A stretch of DNA of 64,000 bases from Pyrrhoderma lamaoense (GCA_002794735.1 NBAZ01000010.1:496001-560000); one strand, 5' to 3'; counted from the first letter of the stretch, positions 49,417 to 62,007 are shown. The notes: generated by a model from the letters alone, not told the origin. Program-made: numbers and translations.

Positions 49417-51229
49417 ATGAGCCAAACACAACCAACCGCAGGTCCTTCCCAACCATCTATTGAGGAGATTTTGGAGTGGATAGAGAACTCGACGGACGAT
49501 CTTAAGCTAAATGATACTTAAAGGATTGCGCGGCGTCGACGGAGCAACGTGAGAAGCTCTTTGCTAGCCTGAAGGACGATGGTCAAGATCCTTTGTTATC
49601 TCTGCATATGCAGGACCATACGCTTGGCTGTCTTTATCTACTGTAAGCATTACTTGATGTGATGAAGCATGATTGTACTTATGTTTGAAATATCGGATGC
49701 AAAGCTCAGCACGTCTTACTGTAACAACTCCAGCGGTCCCTTCAATAGAAATTATCCGACAATTTTGTAGTGAATTTGATCCTATAAAGGCCAGATTAGC
49801 ACCAGAACGAGGTAATATCCATACCCTTATTCTCTAACGCCCACCACACTACTAAATACAGCTCCTTAGTATCACTTCTAGCTGAAGGGATCTTTACTTT
49901 ATCTAAGGAATCGAATACTGTATGAACCGCATTCTCCCTTCTCTGCATATCACCAGACTTATCTCTCTATACCTACAGATGGATCAATGTATTCCCGTTT
50001 TATATACTCTCCTCACGCGATACCCTCCATCCCTCAACTATCTGACGTCCATACATCAATACTTCGCTCGAGCTTGCGTATCTCAGAGGCAATTCACTAC
50101 ATTGTTGCCTATTCTTCAGAAGCCGATCACTGAAATCGACACTTCGATTAACCACATATCATATGATGATAACCTTGTGTATCATTATGTCGGAGGGATG
50201 GCTTTTGCGGCATTGAACAGATGGACCGCTGCAGAAGATTTCTTCGATATCGTTATCAGCAGTCCTGCACAACACTCTTCCGCGATCCAATTGGAAGCAC
50301 TCAAGAAACTTGCTCTTGTTCAGTTAATTTTGTATGGGAAGGTAAGAGCTCCTGTCGATAATGTCTTCTATCGAGCTTAGGCCGTGCTTAGAGCCCCTCT
50401 TCTAACTCATTTTTCCTTCTTTGCTTTTAGGTGAAGGATGTTCCGAAATACGTTCTTCCTACTATCATAAATATCTTCAAGAAGTCACCGTATGGAACTT
50501 TTGTGATCAATTATCCATTACAAATGGACCAGCTGGAGAAGCTGTTGGAAAAAGAAACAAACTTTTTCAAATCTGTGAGTTTGATCATGTTTGGTCTCTT
50601 TACATCTGCCCTCCTCCTAATATCCAACAAACACGTCTTGAAATTCAATTTCTTACATTTAAATCATAGGACCAAAACCTGGGACTTGTGAGACATGCTT
50701 TGAAGAAAGCTCGTCGTTGGGCTATCAAAAAGCTGACAGAAACGTATATTACACTTAATCTATCCGACATTGGGAAAGAGGTTGGGATCACTGACAATAA
50801 TGAAGTACGCTCTATCATTGATAGCATGGTATGTACCCTCCCATCCTTCCATGATGAAACAATAGCTCATGCTACTGTTGCTATGCTAGGTCGAGGAAGG
50901 AGAAATTCGTGCTACAATATCGGATGATGGTTTTGTGACATTCGATGATATACCAATATCGTTCACAAAAGAGCAAGTAGATAACTTGCTATATAACGCA
51001 AGATTGCAGGATGCCATTCTCTATAAACTCGACAAGAAGATGGAGAGGAGTCGCGAATTTCTGTGTAAAGTATGAGTTTCTGCACGATTATGTATATGGC
51101 TAGTAGTCAAGTGGTACCTTTTTTTGTTCACAGGGATCGAAGAAAAGCGATGGGCAGGAATGGGCACAGATGGGCGATGAGGATATGTTCTCGAAACCAT
51201 CAGATTGGTCAGAGGAACCGATGTATTGA
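49417..51229 (+). CDS. COP9 signalosome subunit 3 (PCI-domain protein)
   Basis: Component of the CSN complex that deneddylates cullin-RING ligases. Exon 1 (49417-49642) encodes SIEEILEWIENSTDDLKL, then LKDCAASTEQREKLFASL and a block ending HTLGCLYLL. The frame breaks at 49518-49519 (ACTTAAAGG), where one more T restores NDTLKDCAAS and the exon phase. Next come SARLTVTTPAVPSIEIIRQF, LLAEGIFTLSKESN and a long exon with QCIPVLYTLLTRYPPSL and LVYHYVGGMAFAALNRW. The PCI part has LALVQLILYGK, LPTIINIFKKSPY, ITLNLSDIGKEVGI and DDGFVTFDDIPISF. The C-terminal acidic Trp-rich tail (EWAQMGDEDMFSKP) resembles CSN3. Eight or so exons; the start ATG is the first in frame. Confidence 0.85.
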
Positions 51230-52289
51230 TGCATTCAATTGAAGATTAATGAGCTTCTTTTTTGTATGAACATGTTTGACATACGCATGTACTAACCCAT
51301 TTGTAGAATATCACTGAAGATTTGTATCCTGGTGCAGACATTGTGATACTAGTACTATTTACTTGTTGACACAGATTTGTGGAAATTATTTTCTTATTCA
51401 TTCAGTGAAAAATCTTCTCCATATTTTCTTACTATAAGATGAACTACTTCCTCGATTCTATATCATTTTTCTTGATATGCTGGACCTACTGCATAATGCC
51501 GTAAGCAAGGAAGAGGGGGACAAGCGAAATTGGTATGTTTTCCCTCTGGGCATGTGATAATACTTGTGGCGATTGATGAATAACCCGACTTTTTCACTAC
51601 TGTAACGCCACAGGTTCTTGAGTACAGAACTTCAGTGCGATTTTCTTCGTATCTACAGAATTAATACGCTGATGCTATTCGATGCATGAGGTTGATAAAT
51701 CGATGAAATCCAAGAAATGTCGCCGTACTATCTTGCCTCCAGACTGGTTTTTCACACGACCTATGAGTATGAAATATTTTAATATCCGGTCGATGATCGT
51801 TGAATACTGACAAGAGTATGCTATAAACGAAGACAAATATTAGGCTCATACTCTATGTACTTGTTAATTCAACCTTCATATACTTCCGAGCCAGGAATTG
51901 AGGGTCAAATTCGCCAGTGGCGATTCGTATCTAACCTTTATGCGATGCAATAAGGAATCAAATTTCTCACTTTCAACTTCCTCACATTTTATAAGTTTGC
52001 TCCTCGCCACGGGATGCAAAGAAATCTCTTAGCGAATGAAAGCATCTAACAAGATGTTGATATAGGTTATTGATTATCTATTACAATAACTGACTTTGTC
52101 CTTCGCCTTTACCCTCTCTCCCCTCTCCCTTCTCCTCACGCACTAGGTTATACCCCACACCTTACCGAGAGCTATCCATCTACCTTCTTCAGAAAAAGCC
52201 TTGGCTTCATAACTAATCGGATTTCTCAATCACGATTTCTTTCTCCTGGATCTCCGGGCGTCAAAAAGCAAGAGCGAGGTTAAGTTGGG
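51230..52289. other. Intergenic spacer, about 1.1 kb
   Basis: 3' side of CSN3 and promoter of the first transporter gene. A pyrimidine-rich tract at 52,100-52,145 is typical of fungal promoters. Confidence 0.5.
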
Positions 52290-54627
52290 ATGAATAAAGC
52301 ATCAGTAGCAGCTGCACGTTCGTTGGATCCAGTGCCAGGGCCGAACAGGGCTGAAAGTGAACCTTTGCTTCGAAATGCTAGAAGAGAGAATCCTGGAGAG
52401 ATTACGTATGGGTCAACAGCTGATCCGTCAGAAATACAGAACAATAGTATAGGTGGTGATGAGACTGATAGTGGGAATGGCGAGGGTGGTGATAGAGGGC
52501 TAGAGGATAGTGATAGAAATGAGGTTGAGACGACACCGCTACCGTACAAGGAGATCTTACTGCTTGCTCTGTTGAGGATGGCGTCACCTATTGCTTGGTC
52601 TCAGATTTTCCCTGTGAGTGAACCAGGCTTGTATTGGATGTCTGTACTATGTGGACTGATGGTTTCGGTTCTGATTAATTCCTTCCCTTTGAAACTATAG
52701 TACATTAATCAAGTAAGTGCCATGAATCACTGGTTCCTTTTTATACTCCTTTCCTAAACTCAGGGGCTTGGATCTAACTTGTTTACCTTAATCAGATGAT
52801 GGAAGATCTCAAAGTTACAGATAAAACTACCAAGATAGGATATTATTCAGGATTAATCGTAAGTTTTCCTTTCAATCTCCACATTAATCAACTAGTTGAC
52901 TTTTTCATCCTCTCGTTCAGGATAGCGTATTTTCATTTGTTCAACTATTTACTTGCTTAAAAGTAGGAATGTTATCAGGTAAAGATATCTGCCACAATAA
53001 AATGTTTAATTATACACGCTCATTATTTATTCTCTCCGCCCCCAGATAGAATGGGCCGTAAACCTCTTCTTTTGATAGGCTTGAGCGGTGTTGTGATATG
53101 CACGTTCTTGTTTGGAATATCAAAATCGTTTGCATGGGCTTTCATGACCCGAGCCGTGGCTGGAGCTGTGTCAGGGAATGCTATGGTCATCAACAGTGCT
53201 ATTGCAGATATCACAGATGAGACGAACCAAGCTCAAGCATATACAATTGTTGGGCTCGCATATAACGTGGCCTCCATTCTTGGGCCCTTTATCGGGTAAG
53301 CTTGCTGATTTACCTTATTTTTGTGGTAGACAGTGTTTGATACTGACTAATTATCTTTGGCTTTCCGTCTTCTTTCCATAAAAGAGGAACCTTCGCCAAA
53401 CCAGCTCAAACGTTCCCGAATAGTCTGGGAAAGATCCAGCTATTTGTGGAATATCCTTATCTTCTTCCTTGTTCAGTATCGGATTCCGTAGCTTTGTCTG
53501 CACTAGTTGCCTGTACATTCTTTTTCAAGGAAGTGAGTCCCAATATAAAAATTTGATTTCTTTATATATGTCAACTGAAGTACTCGATATTAATATCTCG
53601 TCTTCTCTTCTTTCTCATAGACATCAGCCAAACGCCCAGTTCTCAAGCAAGTGGAGAGCTACTATTCAAGCAATGACATACAAAGAATCGATGTTCCGAG
53701 CGAAAGTAAAAGTGCCTGGAAGATTGCACGCCACCCTATCCTCTTCCCGATCTTGTTGACAAGTTTCGCTCTGAACTTCCTAACAGCGACTTCGATGGTT
53801 GTCTTCACCCTATTTGCATATACTCCTATTGTTGAAGGAGGACTTTCGAGAAACGTTAGTATTGTTCATCAGTAAAACATGACATCTCTTCATTGACATG
53901 AATTCTTGTGGTAATTCCTTTCACAGCCAGATGAAATCGGGTTTGCAACAGCATTCAGTGGAATAGTTGCGTCTATCATTGAAGTCATATTCCTCCCAAC
54001 TCTTCAACGCAAGTTTGGAGCAAGAAAACTTTATTTGTGTACCATGGCTCTCTGGCCGTTAATCTTCCTTTCTTTCCCAGTCATGCATTCGGTTGCATTG
54101 AGTATGCCCTTATTCCCTGGTGATACATCTGGACCGATACACTCTGGTGGAATATATTCTGGAGCGGATGTTGCCGTATGGGTTTCTATATCACTGCAGC
54201 TATGCCTACAACGTATCGCTACTATGGCATACCCGTACGTTCTTTCCAAATCGGATATCAATTTGCAAGCATACTGATCATTCCATTATCAGCTTGATCT
54301 TACTTTTAACAAAAGATGCCGCACCATCTGATAATGTGCTTGGTACTGTCTTTGGCCTTTCACAGCTCGTAGGGGCAACAGCACGTACAGTTGGTCCCGC
54401 ATTTATTAGGTAGTTCTATAGCCCACTTTTCTTTACCCATTCCTTTGCACTAACACGATATTTTGTAGTTCCCTCTTCGCTTTCTCAAAGCAACATCAAG
54501 TTGCAGGCGGTAACTTCGTTTGGATCGTTATGGCAATACTGTCATCCCTTGGGTTTTGGACTGCTATGAAGGTGAAAAATGGTATCGTCGCTAACCCATA
54601 CGAGCCTATACAAGATGAAGAACACTA
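52290..54627 (+). CDS. Major facilitator superfamily transporter (ZIFL/multidrug-like), copy 1
   Basis: Plasma- or vacuolar-membrane secondary transporter. The N-terminal 80 residues are cytosolic and Ser/Asp/Glu-rich. TM1 contains SPIAWSQIFP followed by the 12-nt microexon YINQ (52701-52712), then MMEDLKVTDKTTKIGYYSG. The MFS signature A is GMLSDRMGRKPLLLIGLSG between TM2 and TM3; TM5 has GPFIGGTFAKPAQTFP. The second half begins HPILFPILLTSFALNF, includes PDEIGFATAFSG and LGTVFGLSQLVGATARTVGP, and ends KNGIVANPYEPIQDEEH. Organisation is that of 12-TM fungal transporters related to plant ZINC INDUCED FACILITATOR proteins; the substrate is unknown. About nine exons, with no frameshift noticed. 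Confidence 0.88.
52701..52712 (+). other. 12-nt coding microexon (Tyr-Ile-Asn-Gln) of the transporter gene
   Basis: Flanked by ACTATAG before and GTAAGTG after. The encoded YINQ follows the conserved IFP of TM1 and precedes MMED. Confidence 0.85.
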
Positions 54628-54886
54628 AAAGAAACTATACAAAAGGATTACGCAAACCATTATGACTTCTTTAGACATACTTTTCTAAACTCCTTCTATA
54701 CGGTGTCTTTTATTCCCTTTTTAATAGGATGTAGAGATATTACAACATCTATTTTATGAAATCTCAGAACAAAATACAAAACAAAATATGAAAATACATC
54801 TAGTACAAAAGGAAAAGAAAGATGGTTTTATGTCTATGTAGAATCCCTTGTTACGGATTCCCCTTCTTGCTTTCTTATTTTCATTG

Positions 54887-57256
54887 TCACAATGCATGCA
54901 TTTCACATTCTTCTAATCTCTCTGAACTAGTAAAACTTTGCTTTGTGCTTGAATGAGTAGAAAGTGGTTGATATCCGTTTGAAGAGTGATCGTAATCATC
55001 TGGTTTATCAGTGATATAGAACGTACTCCACCAAGCAAGCATTGCAACAACAAACATCACAACCCACACCAAGTGCCCATTTAACATGTTATATCTTATG
55101 GACATTGCAAAGAGTGTGCTGTAGGACAAGCTTTTGTGAGCTTATCTATTTTTTTCCCTTTTGTTCCGAAGCAACTGACCTGACAAAGGCCGGTGATCCG
55201 GCACGAGCAACACACGCAACGGTCTGTGCTAATCCAAACGTTGTCCCAAGGGCTTCTTGAGAAGGCGTTGCATTTTTTATCAGGATTGAGTTTAGTCTAT
55301 ATTTGAATTCGAAAGCAATGAACATTCAGAATCAATTTGTTAGATTTGTTAGCTGATATTCCTTGGAGATGGGAAATTAAGCTTACGAATAACACATATG
55401 ACCACATCTCAAAATTGCTAGAGCTATCGCGATTCCGGCCCATAGGAGAAAACCTGCCGGGTAGGAGTAGACTGGCTGTTCTGAACCCATCTCTAACCCG
55501 GCTTCTACGGCAGATGAAACCACAGCAAACGCCTCGGGAGGTGCGGTCCACCGAGCAAGGACAGCAAGGAAGGGAAGAATAGCAAATAACGCAGGCCACA
55601 ATAGCATTAAGGCCCAATATAGCGGGATACTTGAGTACCGTCTGTGAAGTCGCGGAAACACGAAAACTTGTACAAGTGCACCAGCTGCGCCACTGAACGC
55701 TAATGCATAGCCAATCTCGTCAGGCTAAGAGGTAATAAGGAACGATATCATTAGAAAAATAAAATAGAAAGAATCAAAGATTTCGTAATACTTACGGATC
55801 TAGAGAGACCGCCGAGATGCACAGGTGTATATGCCAATAGGATAAATACAACGTCGAAAGAAGTTCCACATACGGAGAGAAGAAAGTAGTTCCGGAAGAT
55901 GGATCGTATGCTTCTGGAGGATAGGATACCCCGCACAGACGTCTCTTCTTCCTTTGATTTCGTACTCAGCTTTTCAGAATACCGAGTTGAAATCGGAGAT
56001 GGAAGTCTCGGGTCGAGGCGCACTTTCGATGGTAAGGACTAAGCAGTTATAAGTTGGGATTAGTGTGGATTGGTAGCGTATATAAACCTTACCTCCTTGA
56101 GGAATATGATGCCAACTATCACGGATGCAACGGTAAGAGCAGACGAGACAAGACATGGGAGGAGGTATGGGTAATCCCTTAAAACCTGAAAGGATCCAAA
56201 TGTATTTGGGAAATTCTGTTCTGGGTTTACGAAATTCCCACTAGTGAGATAGTAAAGTTAGCACCGTTTCTTTTTCAGTCAATGTTTCTGATCCAATATA
56301 TGAATCAATTAGTGAAAGAAGTATACGAACCCAATCATAGGTCCAATGATACAACCTAAGCTCCATGAGAGTGCCATGAGAGGGAAAGCTTCCGTCTGAT
56401 TTGTTTCGTCAGTGATTTCACCTATGACGGAGCTGGAGACCGCGGCGTTTCCAGATAGTGCTCCTGAGAGTGAGCGTGCGAAGACAGCCCACCAAAAGGT
56501 TCGTGCTAGTCCGAAGAGGAATGTCGAGACAGCAACCCCAGATAGGCCGATAAGAATGACTGGCTTGCGCCCTATACGATCTAGTTGGTAGCGATGAAAA
56601 TCATGAAAGAGTAAAGGTATAAAATCATAATAAAAACATACCAGACAATCTCCCCCATTGGAGAATAGTAAACAGTTGACAAACTGCAAATATACTATCC
56701 TGAGTATAGTTTATACATAAACTCCAGTTTGACTTTGAGTGAAGATAGATATATACATACAACAACACCAGAATAATATCCAATTTCCTGACGCTTGTCA
56801 GTAACTTTCATGTGTTCCACCATCTGTTATTTTCACACATTATTACGTTAGCTGAAGCTAGAACATATTTATTGAAGTAGGAAAGTACCTCATTAATGTA
56901 CTAGTGGGATTGCGTTCAGTCGGCGGAAATGCCTCTTCTTTAGGTAAACTATGCAGACTCACAGGAAATATTTGAGTGTAGGCAATTGGTTCCGAAAGGC
57001 GTGTAGTACATAGAATGAAAAGTTGCAAGAGAGGTAGTGGTGTCCTTCGCCTAGGCTTCCCAGAGATAGGTTCATCATTGCGAGTATCATACTGTGAGTT
57101 AAAACCTGTATCGTGAGTGTGGGAGGTTGAGCTGGTTTGCCGTAGGTGAATGTATTCCTCGGAACTCGAACTCCTTTCAATACCTTCAGGTTTGCTATCA
57201 AGTAGAGGCAGAGCAGTCTCTTCAAACTCGAAATGCTTATCCCTCAGGCTAGGCAT
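54887..57256 (-). CDS. Major facilitator superfamily transporter, copy 2
   Basis: Paralogue of the copy at 52290 but on the opposite strand and convergent with it. The N-terminus is acidic and Ser-rich, with a TM1 containing LSEPIAYTQIFP. The second exon block is MVEHMKVTDKRQEIGYYSG, then CQLFTILQWGRLSDRIGRKP (signature A), GALSGNAAVSSSVIGEITDE, GPMIGGNFVNPEQNFP, SVCGTSFDVVFILLAYTP, PDEIGYALAFSGA, ALGTTFGLAQTVACVARAG and a Ser/Asp tail ending ECEMHAL. It is closer to copy 3 (right edge) than to copy 1 (shared ETNQ..AFPLMAL and GGLSRSVS blocks). Substrate unknown. Confidence 0.88.
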
Positions 57257-58150
57257 TATTCACTAGTCGTGGTTAAGGCGGGACAAAAGATGGCCAAGAA
57301 GAGGATTTATAAGAGGGAAGAAAAGAAGAATAAAGGAAGTCGGGAAACATTCCGAAAGATGAATCTTATGTAGCATTAACTATCTTTGAAACCGTGAGTA
57401 TGAGGTCCAGCGCCGATGCTTTTTTCACGAATCATTCCTCGATTCTCTGACTCGTTGAGAAGAAGGATTTATAACAAGTGCCGTTCTTGCCGAAACATGC
57501 AAGGACCCCATGATTAGAAAATTGGGAGGAAACTCTGTAAGACTATAATGTCCATCTTTGGTAGTGCCAGAGACTAATAATCAGATCCAATCTTCATATC
57601 CCTCATGATTATGATAAGCAGTGAGTTGATCTTAAAGTCCCAAATGGTCAGAAGTCGGAAATACGAAGGTGAATTGGCTTGTAATTTGCTACCAATCAAG
57701 ATCTTCAGAAGTGGGCAGCATCCTTGTAAGTAACGTAAACGTAAAACACATTGTAGCAATCTTATTCTTGTTCATCAGCTGGTCGAAGCTTTATTTTTGG
57801 GAAAGAATTGTGAGAACAAGATTTGATGAATTTACGTCTTATCTAAGTAGCACCCTCGGAGAAAAACCGGTGTTAAGGATTATCGCGTTCTAGGTCCCCG
57901 TATACAAATAAGTGTAAGCATATTAGGTAATATAGTGCAGCTATTAAATACGTAACATTAGTTTTAAAGAGCAAACTTGGTACGTTCTCAAAAACTCGAG
58001 CTTATACGATACTATCACTCTCATAATAATGCAGAGCAGTTTATTTGTTCTTCAAATGATACGGGTAAATCAGGTACGTTGATGCATTGGATCTTCTAAG
58101 AACTCTGAGCAAAGCACATCCGCACATCCCTTCTGATGATCGAGAAAATC
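57257..58150. other. Intergenic spacer upstream of transporter copy 2
   Basis: Likely promoter region of the minus-strand transporter. No gene seen; the ORF at 57669-57893 has no domain. Confidence 0.5.
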
Positions 58151-58219
58151 TTGCTTTCGTGCCGTCTAAGGCAGAGCATTTGCTTCATCTAGTACATAGT
58201 ATATTGAAAGCATTATGAA

Positions 58220-58620
58220 TCACTAGATAAGGTTTCTCTCAAGGAGCTCACGTTGCGTAATACTAGCGTAAAGGTCACTTGACAAAATCTTTGAGTTTTG
58301 ACCCACGAAACACATGTGACAGATAGTGACAACCTGAATGGTACGGTGCAGCATTTCTAGTAAAGACTATAAGAAATCGACCATTTCGGACTAAAGATTG
58401 AAGAATGTTGATACATTGTGTCTACTGGGTGCATGTCCAGGAGGTAGAAACTCCTTGCTATCGGCGTCTATCAGGAAACGGACATCGAGCGAAATCTGAA
58501 GGAGATCCGCCACAAAGCGAATCATACTATCAGAACAACTATGTGCTGTCATAGATAGTACAGAAGCTGAGAAGAACAACGGAATATGCCCAAACTCTGG
58601 TGCGTAACTGCGCATGCCCC
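58220..58620 (-). pseudogene. Relic A of an MFS transporter (C-terminal half)
   Basis: On the minus strand, decayed pieces align in order with the intact transporters: HIPLFFSASVLSM against the IPLYWALML segment, LPPGHAPSR against YPAGF, LSVTCVSWV against QTVACVARA, and SSDLYASITQRELLERNLI against SSLFAISIQHKLLGGNLIW. The nucleotide stretch near 58,225 is visibly similar to the one near 62,183 in copy 3. Stops and frame changes separate the pieces. The N-terminal half is not recognisable. Confidence 0.6.
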
Positions 58621-58813
58621 AAAGTGGAATACTATTCTCAACACTGTGGTGTTTATGTCGAATAGTATAAAGTGATTAGTATGGCGATGTCCGATAATCA
58701 ATCTCTCTTTTCGAGTAATGGAATAATGAGATTTGAAACCAGTCTATCTGCATTGAATCATCTTATACCTCGCTTCTTCATAGGCCTTAATTGACTACAA
58801 TATTACTTTCAAG

Positions 58814-59625
58814 ATGCCTGACACTGTGTGGACTTCATAGATATCCCATCTCATAAACACCTACTTATCATAATCACCAATCTTAGTGGTTTGGTAGTTT
58901 TGAAGACATTGCACATCATATCGTTCAATACATCCCCTTCGTTGTATCGGTATATTCCGTCAGATACCAGTATTCTCCTAATGTTGCTGCACGAACAGAG
59001 GCCACCCTAAGACATTTGTGGAGAAATAATACGGACACTACCAAAAGTATTGTGAGGGACGCTATCCTTATCATGGATGACAATAATGCTATGCCAACCC
59101 CTATCTTCCACGGTATGCAAGAGTCCCTCTCGGAGAATCTCATCGATATGTATGTAGCAGAGAAAAGGGAGTTTCAAATACGAGGGAAGTCAATCAAGAA
59201 AACTATTAAAGACCGACACTATATCATGATAACCAGCAGGGAGGCTCATGTCACCGAGCAACACTTACAATCAGTCGAGAATCTTATCAGTAGGAGAGCA
59301 AAGGGTGTATATCATTTTCATTATACTTTGTTTACCGGAACGATAACACAAAGCAACCTATGCATTTAACAAGAAATTACTATAATTGGTTCTTCCGTAT
59401 GAGCTGCACAACGAGAAACGATGTTATTTCGTTTGGAGGTGGTCAAGAGACTCTCGTGGTAGGGTGAATGGACCCGATAAGAGCTATGGATTCATCAAAT
59501 TCGATCCTAACTCTGACAATAAGTTATTTATGGAAGCAAGCTGCTACTGCCATCTCCGTGTAAAAGTAAATGACAAACAATCTATGACAGTTTCAACGGA
59601 GGGTGATCTACTTGTGGGAGTTTAA
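58814..59625 (+). pseudogene. X1: inactivated copy of the unrecognised X gene family
   Basis: Aligns along its length with the intact X gene at 60781-61631. Exon 1 is 58814-58825 (MPDT), exon 2 starts at 58887 (WFGSFEDIAHHIVQYIPFV). Conserved blocks include LISRRAKGVYHFHYTLF, CYFVWRWSRDSRGRVNGPD and FDPNSDNK. It is broken at about 59,356 by an extra base, and a TGG of the X2 gene corresponds to TAA just before LVLPYEL, so a frameshift and a nonsense change sit within 40 nt. The rest of the frame is still open, which suggests recent loss. Confidence 0.7.
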
Positions 59626-60059
59626 CTGAAGAGACAACGTAGTTGATGAAGCAATCTCATATATCAAGTATGGATGCACACACCATCTTTTCCATAATTT
59701 TCTTGCTTTACTCAGTGTTTAGGCATTCGGTATTGAAGTGTCAAGTAGTTTGAAACCATTTATTATTAAAGAAAATCTAAACTTGGATCGCTTTCTACCA
59801 CTGTATCTTCATTGCAGCTTGTATACTTTGACACGCCTCCCTCATCTTTGTTGCATTGGAGCCCTTGCTTCTTCCGCTGTTCTATCTGTTTCGGATTATC
59901 ACCGCTGTGATCTGAGCATAAGTCGCTATTGCGCATTTAGTAGTAGTACCAAAGTACAGAAACGTACTTAGTAAAGAAAAAGGGTCAACACAACGACCAA
60001 AATAAATAATAGTACGAAAAGGTTAGATACTTGATATATCCGTCCTTCTTTTCCGTCCT

Positions 60060-60480
60060 AAGAAATATACGCCATTATTAATGTAGTAAGTGGGTTACGT
60101 TGAGAGAAATAGGAACAGACAGTAGACTACCTGTTTAACCCGACTCGCAAAATGCTTTTGCATGCCCTCAACATTACATCAACAAGGAAGCCAAAAAATG
60201 TTCCAAATACAGAGATGTTGTGTACATGTACTACATCTAAACCCGAACGCTTGAGCGTATATTCCTGGAAGGTTGACTTAACCGGTGTGGTTCCATTCTA
60301 CATTCATATCGCTCTCGCTCTCAGCTACAGAAATCAGATGATATTCCTGTAGTATATAGCGATTCTGGAATCGACCGACCCCGATTCATGAGCTTGTAAG
60401 TTAATCGAATAGTAATGTGGCTATGCGCTGTCATAAAGAAAGCATAGAAGTCGAGAGGAATTGAGTTTCACAAAACTCTC
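60060..60480 (-). pseudogene. Relic B of an MFS transporter (C-terminal half)
   Basis: Minus-strand pieces colinear with the intact transporters: SIPLDFYAFFMTAHS against IPLYWALM, and FGTFFGFLVDVMLRACKS against LGTTFGLAQTVACVARAG. They are separated by stops. Same position and orientation relative to X2 as relic A has to X1. Confidence 0.5.
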
Positions 60481-60780
60481 GAGGCGGATAAAGTATACCT
60501 CTTTGTCCGATCTCGGAGAGCAGCATATTTGTGCTTGATTCGTTTGTGTCGAGTATTACCAGGGATAATGGAAAAAACGATATATAACAGGACATTTTTC
60601 AACTTACGAGACAAGAAACCTATCCTTTCTGCTCTCAAGGCTATCAAATCTCTGCATCTGCAAGGTATTTATTAGTGTCCCAATCCAACTTACTAGACTA
60701 AACTCAGATCCATCCCATCTAGTTCTACTATCTCGTTTGTAACCTCGTTGTTCGACTGTACTAGCATTTAAACCCTCACT

Positions 60781-61631
60781 ATGGCTGAAATAGTACGTGT
60801 TGCTTAACTTATACCTTCTCATAAGCACTTCTTCATCATAGACGCTCATCTCTTGTAAACTTTATCCAGTTTGCTAATCTCGAGGACGTTGTCATCGGCC
60901 GTCGTTTTGTCGAATACATCCCTTTCGTTGGGTCCGTGTACTTCTTCAAGTGCTCTGCTATCGCACATGAGGGAACCGAGCGCAAGCATTTCTGGAAGAA
61001 CTTGGCGGACGCTACAGGATTTATTGCGATGGACGCTATCCTTTCCTCGAAGAAAGCGGAACCCATATCGACTGTCATCTTCCAGCCCGTGGCAGAGCCT
61101 ATTTCAGGGAAGCTTATCGAGATGTATAACTCGGAGAAAAAGGCGTATCTGATACAAGGGAAGTTGACCGACGAGCCTGAGTCAGTCCGAGACTATGTTA
61201 TCGTAGCCAGTAAGGAAGATCATCCGACTGAAGGACACTTGCAAGCCGCAGAACGGCTTTTCAATGAGAAAGTGAAGGGCATCTATTACTTCTACAACTC
61301 CATCTTTGTCGGAACGCTAACTGAGACGAAGTATGCGCCGAACGGGGAGGCTATATGGATGGTGCTTCCGGATGGAATGTATGACGGAGCACGATGCTAT
61401 TTTGTTTGGAAGTGGACGAAGGACGCCGCCGGTAAGGTTAACCGACCCGACAGGAGCGTTGGAAATATCAAATTTGTTCCTAAATCTGACAAGGAGTTTG
61501 TTGTCGAGACAAACTGTTACTACCATTTCCGTGGAAAGGTTGATGGAATAGACACCATGTCGATTTCGATTGAGGGAAATTCAGAGATTAAAAACGTTGT
61601 CATGAAGAGGGATTATAATACTAAAGTCTGA
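60781..61631 (+). CDS. X2: intact member of an unrecognised two-exon gene family, 257 aa
   Basis: Exon 1 is 12 nt (60781-60792, MAEI), exon 2 is 60870-61631; 774 nt in phase. The sequence shows an N-terminal hydrophobic patch RRFVEYIPFVGSVYFF, then a helical stretch with ERKHFWKNLADATGF, SGKLIEMYNSEKKAYLIQ, and a C-terminal beta-rich part with YYFYNSIFVGTLTETKY, MVLPDGMYDGARCYFVWKW, RSVGNIKFVPKSDKEF and MSISIEGNSEIKN. No signal peptide. The IPFVGSVY patch could pack against membranes (inference only). I do not recognise the family. It lies between transporter relic B and transporter copy 3 and has a broken paralogue 2 kb away. Confidence 0.75.
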
Positions 61632-62007
61632 ACCGTCTTTCGTTCTTGTCATTTGCTTTGCCATTCCTTCTGTCTGTTAACAAGTCTCCCTTGGTAGTGC
61701 GATGTGCTACATCTAGGTATTTGAAGTAGCATGTAGTCTATGATTTGTAGTTCGGCGGAATGACTTAGTAATGTGTATATCAATACCATGATTAGTTATT
61801 TCCACAATTCACACGCATTGGAACCCAGCCCCAGCTTTCATTTGATAGTAGCTTCTTATACCTCTTCTCTTCTTCAACTGCTAGATTTAGTAATGTTATC
61901 AGATAAACAGTTTAATATGCAATTTTAAGAATACAATAATACAAAACCATATTTATAATAATAATGTAGTATGGATAAGGACCAGAAATTCCGATGTTAT
62001 GAGTCAT
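61632..62007. other. Convergent 3' spacer between X2 and transporter copy 3
   Basis: 376 bp, AT-rich, with short TAATA repeats near 61,940; no feature. Confidence 0.5.

Noticed and set aside
58391..58615. Independent 74-aa minus-strand gene
   Set aside because: Its residues align with a transporter segment in order with other fragments, so it is a relic.
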